64,000 nucleotides of DNA from contig BGZK01000762.1 in NCBI GenBank assembly GCA_005406025.1, positions 1 to 64,000 on the forward strand, written 5' to 3'. The translations under genes were made by a program, and so were the position numbers. The DNA comes from Eumeta japonica (lineage: Eukaryota > Arthropoda > Insecta > Lepidoptera > Psychidae). Below the pieces are notes generated by a model. The model was not told the origin of the DNA, did no database searches, and saw only the letters and a program-made list of their open reading frames with translations. The first letter of the stretch is position 1; every line of letters starts with the position of its first letter. Positions 60,519 to 64,000 of this stretch are shown here, piece after piece.

Positions 60519-60609
60519 ATCCGGAGAGGGAGGCTGAGAAACGGCGACAAAATTCAAGGAAGGCGGCAGGCGCGCAAATTACCCACTCCCATCACAGGGA
60601 GGTAGTTAC
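60519..60609 (+). pseudogene. Partial 18S rRNA copy B (well preserved)
   Basis: CCGGAGAGGGAGGCTGAGAA, ACGGCGAC, TTCAAGGAAGGCGGCAGGCG, CGCAAATTACCCACTCCC and then AGGGAGGTAGTTAC follow the same segment of 18S rRNA with about ten differences over roughly 86 bases by eye. It starts at the same rRNA position as copy A, within a few bases, and lies 190 bp downstream in the same orientation. Confidence 0.85.
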
Positions 60610-60714
60610 AACCTCAACAAACTATCGTTTAAAAAATTAAAATCACTCCACTAATGGTGTGTGATTTTTTATAAGACAATAATTTTCAATTGCTTTTTCA
60701 AAATGACTGCTTTT

Positions 60715-60835
60715 ACCAACATCTGTCAGCGGCGGCTAGAACAAATTCGAGCAGTGTGTACATTGCTCACTCTTTTCGAACTCGGCAATGTCACAAGCCG
60801 TCGGTGCCGCTGCCTCATTACGCTATCATAATAAA
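60715..60835. promoter_or_regulatory. GC-richer block
   Basis: CAGCGGCGGCTAG and CAAGCCGTCGGTGCCGCTGCC form a weak inverted echo around TTGCTCACTC. No frame or known element. Confidence 0.2.
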
Positions 60836-61939
60836 GTTATAAAGGTGAAGTCGTTGAGCACTCGATGTGAAAACGATACACATCAAAATGCAGTAAGGTG
60901 CTACGAATTGATGTCGATGACATGTCAACGTTTTCTTAATGTTGTCGATTTCCAATCACGTTAGTTTTCTTAAAATTTATATACTAAGTTTTAATTAATA
61001 ATGCCATTTCTTTGATTTGTTTTTATTGCTAACTAAAATAGAATTATGAAAATTATGAGCTTTTAAATATTAATTTTAATATTAGGTATGCAGTTTGTAT
61101 AAAGTCATTCCTATCATATTTCATTTGGGAAAAAGAGTTATGAGATTATTTGAAATCGTAAAAAATATTTAATCATGATTCTACACATTAGGTACCTATA
61201 TTTCGCTCGTTATCGGATACAAATTATTGTTCCAATAAATATATTGGTGGGGACGACAAGGCGGGTATTTAAGTATTCATTTATTTAATATATCCAGGTT
61301 TAGTTATAATTTTGAAACATTCTATAACATTATATAGGAAAAACAGAATATGCAATGCTTCAACCGAAATCGTATATTTGAGCTGTTTTTATAATTTTCA
61401 TTTATATTAATTAATTATTTATTTAATTTATTTTGAAAACGCCTTATATGGATAAAATTAATTTATGATAGGTACTTACGTATACATGTTTACATACTTA
61501 CGATTCAGCAACTCTTATTACCTATCTTAGTTTTACCGTTGCTATCGACGAATGTCAATCAAGCAAAAATTGTATTACGTAAGTGTTGTCAAAATTGACA
61601 ACGCGATATACTGTGGTTTTTAGTATATTTGTAACATACGACTTGAAATTTAAAACGTTTTGTATCCGTTATTGACTGACATCCATGGAAATAATATTTC
61701 ATAAAAAAATGAACCAACAAGCACGAAAATATTCATCTTTTCGTCAATCACTCAATAGCTTCAACAACATAATATGAAAGTTTTAATAAAGCTACGTTAT
61801 AAAATGTTAAAGGATAGTCAGAGACAAGTCACAGACACCGGATTGAGAAGACTTTAGTGTGACATAACACTAATAGACTAACAAATTCTTCTACAATCGT
61901 TTCTCCGTAAAGATATTCGTTTTCACAAAGAATAATATA

Positions 61940-62275
61940 AACACACGCCTCTTTCCCAGCAGGATTGGTAGAAACTATAGATTTCCACATGGTACTATCT
62001 TCACATATCTCTCTTGCTTCCCTGACATTCATTAATCTTTTCACGAAAAGCGTGCTTAAAATTTTGCCCTTTTTTAATGTGCCACTAACATAGTCTGCAT
62101 AGGATTTTTTATGGCAACTCTTGCCAATCTTTCCATCACATATGTACATTCTTTCTATAGATTTGTTTTGGCAGTAAACTTTCGCTCATCCTTTCCAGAT
62201 GGCCAAACCACCGCAACATTCCCTTTCTAAGTCAATACATCTTCCTTAAAACTACAACGCTCTCTGATATCATTA
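61940..62275 (-). pseudogene. RTE-like LINE C-terminal tail, copy 3
   Basis: The minus strand reads RKGMLRWFGHLERMSES near 62220, then ICDGKIGKSCHKKSYADYVS, GTLKKGKILST, and RLMNVREAREICEDSTMWKS, then IVSTNPAGKEA. It aligns with 17050-17560 and 34670-34815. It is split between two frames. The 106-codon frame 61829-62149 is its C-terminal part running on into flanking DNA. Confidence 0.75.
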
Positions 62276-62334
62276 TTCCTACATCTATACTAATTTCGCA
62301 AATAATTTATATCAATAAAAATTTTAAAATCTTA

Positions 62335-63060
62335 AAAAAAAGCCGGCCTAGTGCGAGTCAGATTCACGCACCGAGGGTTCCGTATTAGAACATTATGTAT
62401 TTGTGCTAATTATTTCAAATAAATTCTTTTCATTCATTAGTTGTGAATTCGTAACACGAGCCCCATTAGCACTTGACCAATTTTTATTTATTGTTTTCCT
62501 TAAGTTTTCAGTATCACTACGTCAAGTTTGACGTTTGCATGGTACTATTATTAGGGTAATGCAAAAATAAGAAAAATAAACTAATATGCACTGAGTATGC
62601 ACTCAGGTACTTAGCAAGTGCCAGTTTGCACTGGAAATTGAAACAAACCGAAATTAAGCAACCTATAGAGATATCTTATAGGTTTTCCTGTAATCTATAG
62701 GTTAAGAACTACTTTCTGTATTATTTTCAAAATTTTAGGCTCAGTACTTTAAGAGATAAGGAGAAAGAATGTTATTTTCTTAAATAACTATAAAACTATT
62801 TATCTTAAAATTATAAAAAAATATATATATATTTGAGATCCTCACAGTAAGCGCTTTCATTTAATGTGTCACTTGGTATGGTTTACATTTCTTTTTTAAT
62901 TTTCTAATATCCGCTTAAGAGCGACCTTCATAATTAAAATTAATTTAATCACGTCAACTGTTCAAATTTGGGTCCAATAGTTTCGGAACAAATCGGTGAC
63001 AGATGAACGGACAAACACGCGAGTGATCCTGTAAGGGTTCCGTGATGACTTCAATTTTTC
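62335..63060 (+). repeat. Dispersed lepidopteran-type repeat, nearly complete copy
   Basis: Head at 62335: AAAAAAGCCGGCCTAGTGCG, then AGTCAGATTCACGCACCGAG and GGTTCCGTATT. Tail: GTGACAGATGAACGGACAAA, then GATCCTGTAAGGGTTCCGTG at 63030-63049. It has the best head in the window and defines the family used to interpret the copies at 11945, 33636 and 37285 and the isolated tails. It contains a short TA run at 62821-62832. Confidence 0.7.
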
Positions 63061-63064
63061 GTTT

Positions 63065-64000
63065 ACGTATGCTTGGTGGGACACAAAATTCAAGGGTCTG
63101 TATAAGCTCAATTCAAGTTAACTATTTTTACGAAGTTGATTCGATTAGATAAAACATCGAATATGTGGAAAAATTGAACAGAGATCGAAATGCACATACA
63201 TATCTTACATAGAAGACGGCGTTCATTAATTCCACTACATCATATAGCAAGATATTAAATCTTAACCTATTTTATTTAGTTTCAGAGCTAACTATAATCA
63301 TTATATTGTGATTGATTTAAATTGGTTTAAACCCACTTACCACATGTGGATCAGTGACGTAATCGATCAAGTACGTAGCGTAGGTACTCCGACGGTAATA
63401 CAATATTACCATGTGATAGAGGTGATTTGCTAATGGAAACTTACAACGATTCATAACACTACACAGTGACTTCGTTCGCCGCCTCGTGTTTAGGCTTATT
63501 GGATTTATTTCAATGGACATTCAAGTGCATGTAGAATCGACATTAAGATCGAAGATGCGCCTTAATTAATATGTACTTCGTATTAAGTAGCTGTAGCATT
63601 TCATTGTTTTCTCGTTGCGTGTCACGCAAAAACCACTGATGCTATTTCGTATTAAAAGGGCGGAGAACGCCTTTGGCCGATTGTAAGTAACGCTTACAGA
63701 CATTTATAGTCTTTAAGAATTCTCGTCTTATCAGAGAAACAAGTACAAATCGGACTCGCGAAGGAATGATTCTTTACTATAAACATCACTTTAGTTACCA
63801 TGTTTTATGTTACTTAAAATTTACTTGTACTTAGTTAAAATAAAAAATATGAAAAACTGTTAAAACTGAGGGCCATCCCTAAAATTTACCGCTATTATAT
63901 GAATCGATGTGTCTTTGAGCTATAAATATTGCCCATGAGATTTGAGAAGATTTGTATTACGGTTGACCTTGCTGGTATTAACGTTAGCTATAAAGTCCAC
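63065..64000. other. Stretch without recognised genes
   Basis: A minus frame at 63317-63520 (MSIEINPISLNTRRRTKS) runs to GTT|GTAAGT at 63443, a good donor shape. No homology is recognised and no acceptor was identified, so it is not called as an exon. Confidence 0.35.

Larger units (their letters stand above)
7547..64000 (-). other. Probable very long intron of the MBD5/6-like gene (to the right edge)
   Basis: The MBD needs a preceding exon with a VPVGW-R...YIS-like sequence on the minus strand. Scanning for the reverse complement of VPVGW and for a donor after YI(S) found nothing convincing from 7547 to 64000. If the exon was not missed, the intron exceeds 56 kb. It would hold all the transposon debris and the GC-rich blocks listed here. 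This is inference: a short upstream exon can be missed by eye, and another gene could be nested inside. Confidence 0.35.

Noticed and set aside
63317..63520. Minus frame ending at a GTAAGT donor-like site
   Set aside because: Donor shape alone is common by chance; no homology and no neighbouring exon.
1..64000. CRISPR arrays, conserved insect microRNAs, intact tRNA genes, telomeric TTAGG runs
   Set aside because: Looked for the typical repeat-spacer patterns, common microRNA seeds and tRNA boxes by eye; none found beyond the tRNA-like repeat at 28785.

Overview
This window is AT-rich animal nuclear DNA, most likely from a moth or butterfly. The evidence is dispersed repeats whose head reads close to CCGGCCAAGTGCGAGTCGG and whose tail resembles GGAACCCTAAAAA (a pattern I associate with Lepidoptera), cecropia-type mariner elements, Helitron helicase remnants, and Jockey/CR1- and RTE-like LINE tails. 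There is no sign of bacterial gene density or operons. Nearly all of the short reading frames are chance frames or broken transposon pieces.

Only one convincing host coding exon was found. It lies on the minus strand at 7423-7546 and encodes the C-terminal half of an MBD5/MBD6-type methyl-CpG-binding domain (fly counterpart probably sba). It has a UACUAAU branch point and an AG acceptor. The exon with the N-terminal half of the domain should lie at higher coordinates, but I could not find it up to the right edge. Most of the window may therefore be one intron of at least 56 kb. I could not find the following exons in the 7.4 kb to the left either.

Layout. 0.2-4.2 kb: a decayed mariner, LINE pieces in both orientations and a composite foldback element. 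5.9-6.3 kb: an endonuclease/exonuclease/phosphatase-domain tail, possibly from a Helentron. 7.4 kb: the MBD exon. 8.3-10.1 kb: a LINE tail and a Helitron helicase interrupted by a hAT-type MITE. 11.7-14.6 kb: GC-rich blocks, a dispersed repeat and a foldback. 15.9-16.25 kb: a decayed THAP-domain exon inside an 18-bp inverted repeat. 17-18.5 kb: an RTE-like tail and a GC-rich block. 22.8 kb and 44.5 kb: an old hexanucleotide array. 23.9-25.3 kb: two convergent mariners and a repeat end. 27-30.3 kb: GC-rich blocks, a tRNA-like repeat and a duplicated splice-acceptor-like module. 30.9-32.2 kb: a cecropia-type mariner with a long AT tract. 33-36.5 kb: GC-rich blocks and repeats. 37.3-42.4 kb: several LINE fragments and a Helitron 3-prime end. 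43.4-49.1 kb: GC-rich blocks and a Tigger/pogo-type MITE. 51.4-55.2 kb: more GC-rich blocks. 56.3-57.6 kb: a second cecropia-type mariner. 60.3-60.6 kb: two partial copies of 18S rRNA. 61.9-63.1 kb: an RTE-like tail and a nearly complete dispersed repeat.

The CpG-rich blocks lack recognisable coding sequence. They stand out from the AT-rich background and often carry TAAT, CGTAAA or TGACGTCA motifs. They are the best candidates for regulatory DNA, but this is inference and some could be unrecognised exons. No tRNA gene, intact rRNA gene, CRISPR array or recognisable microRNA was found.
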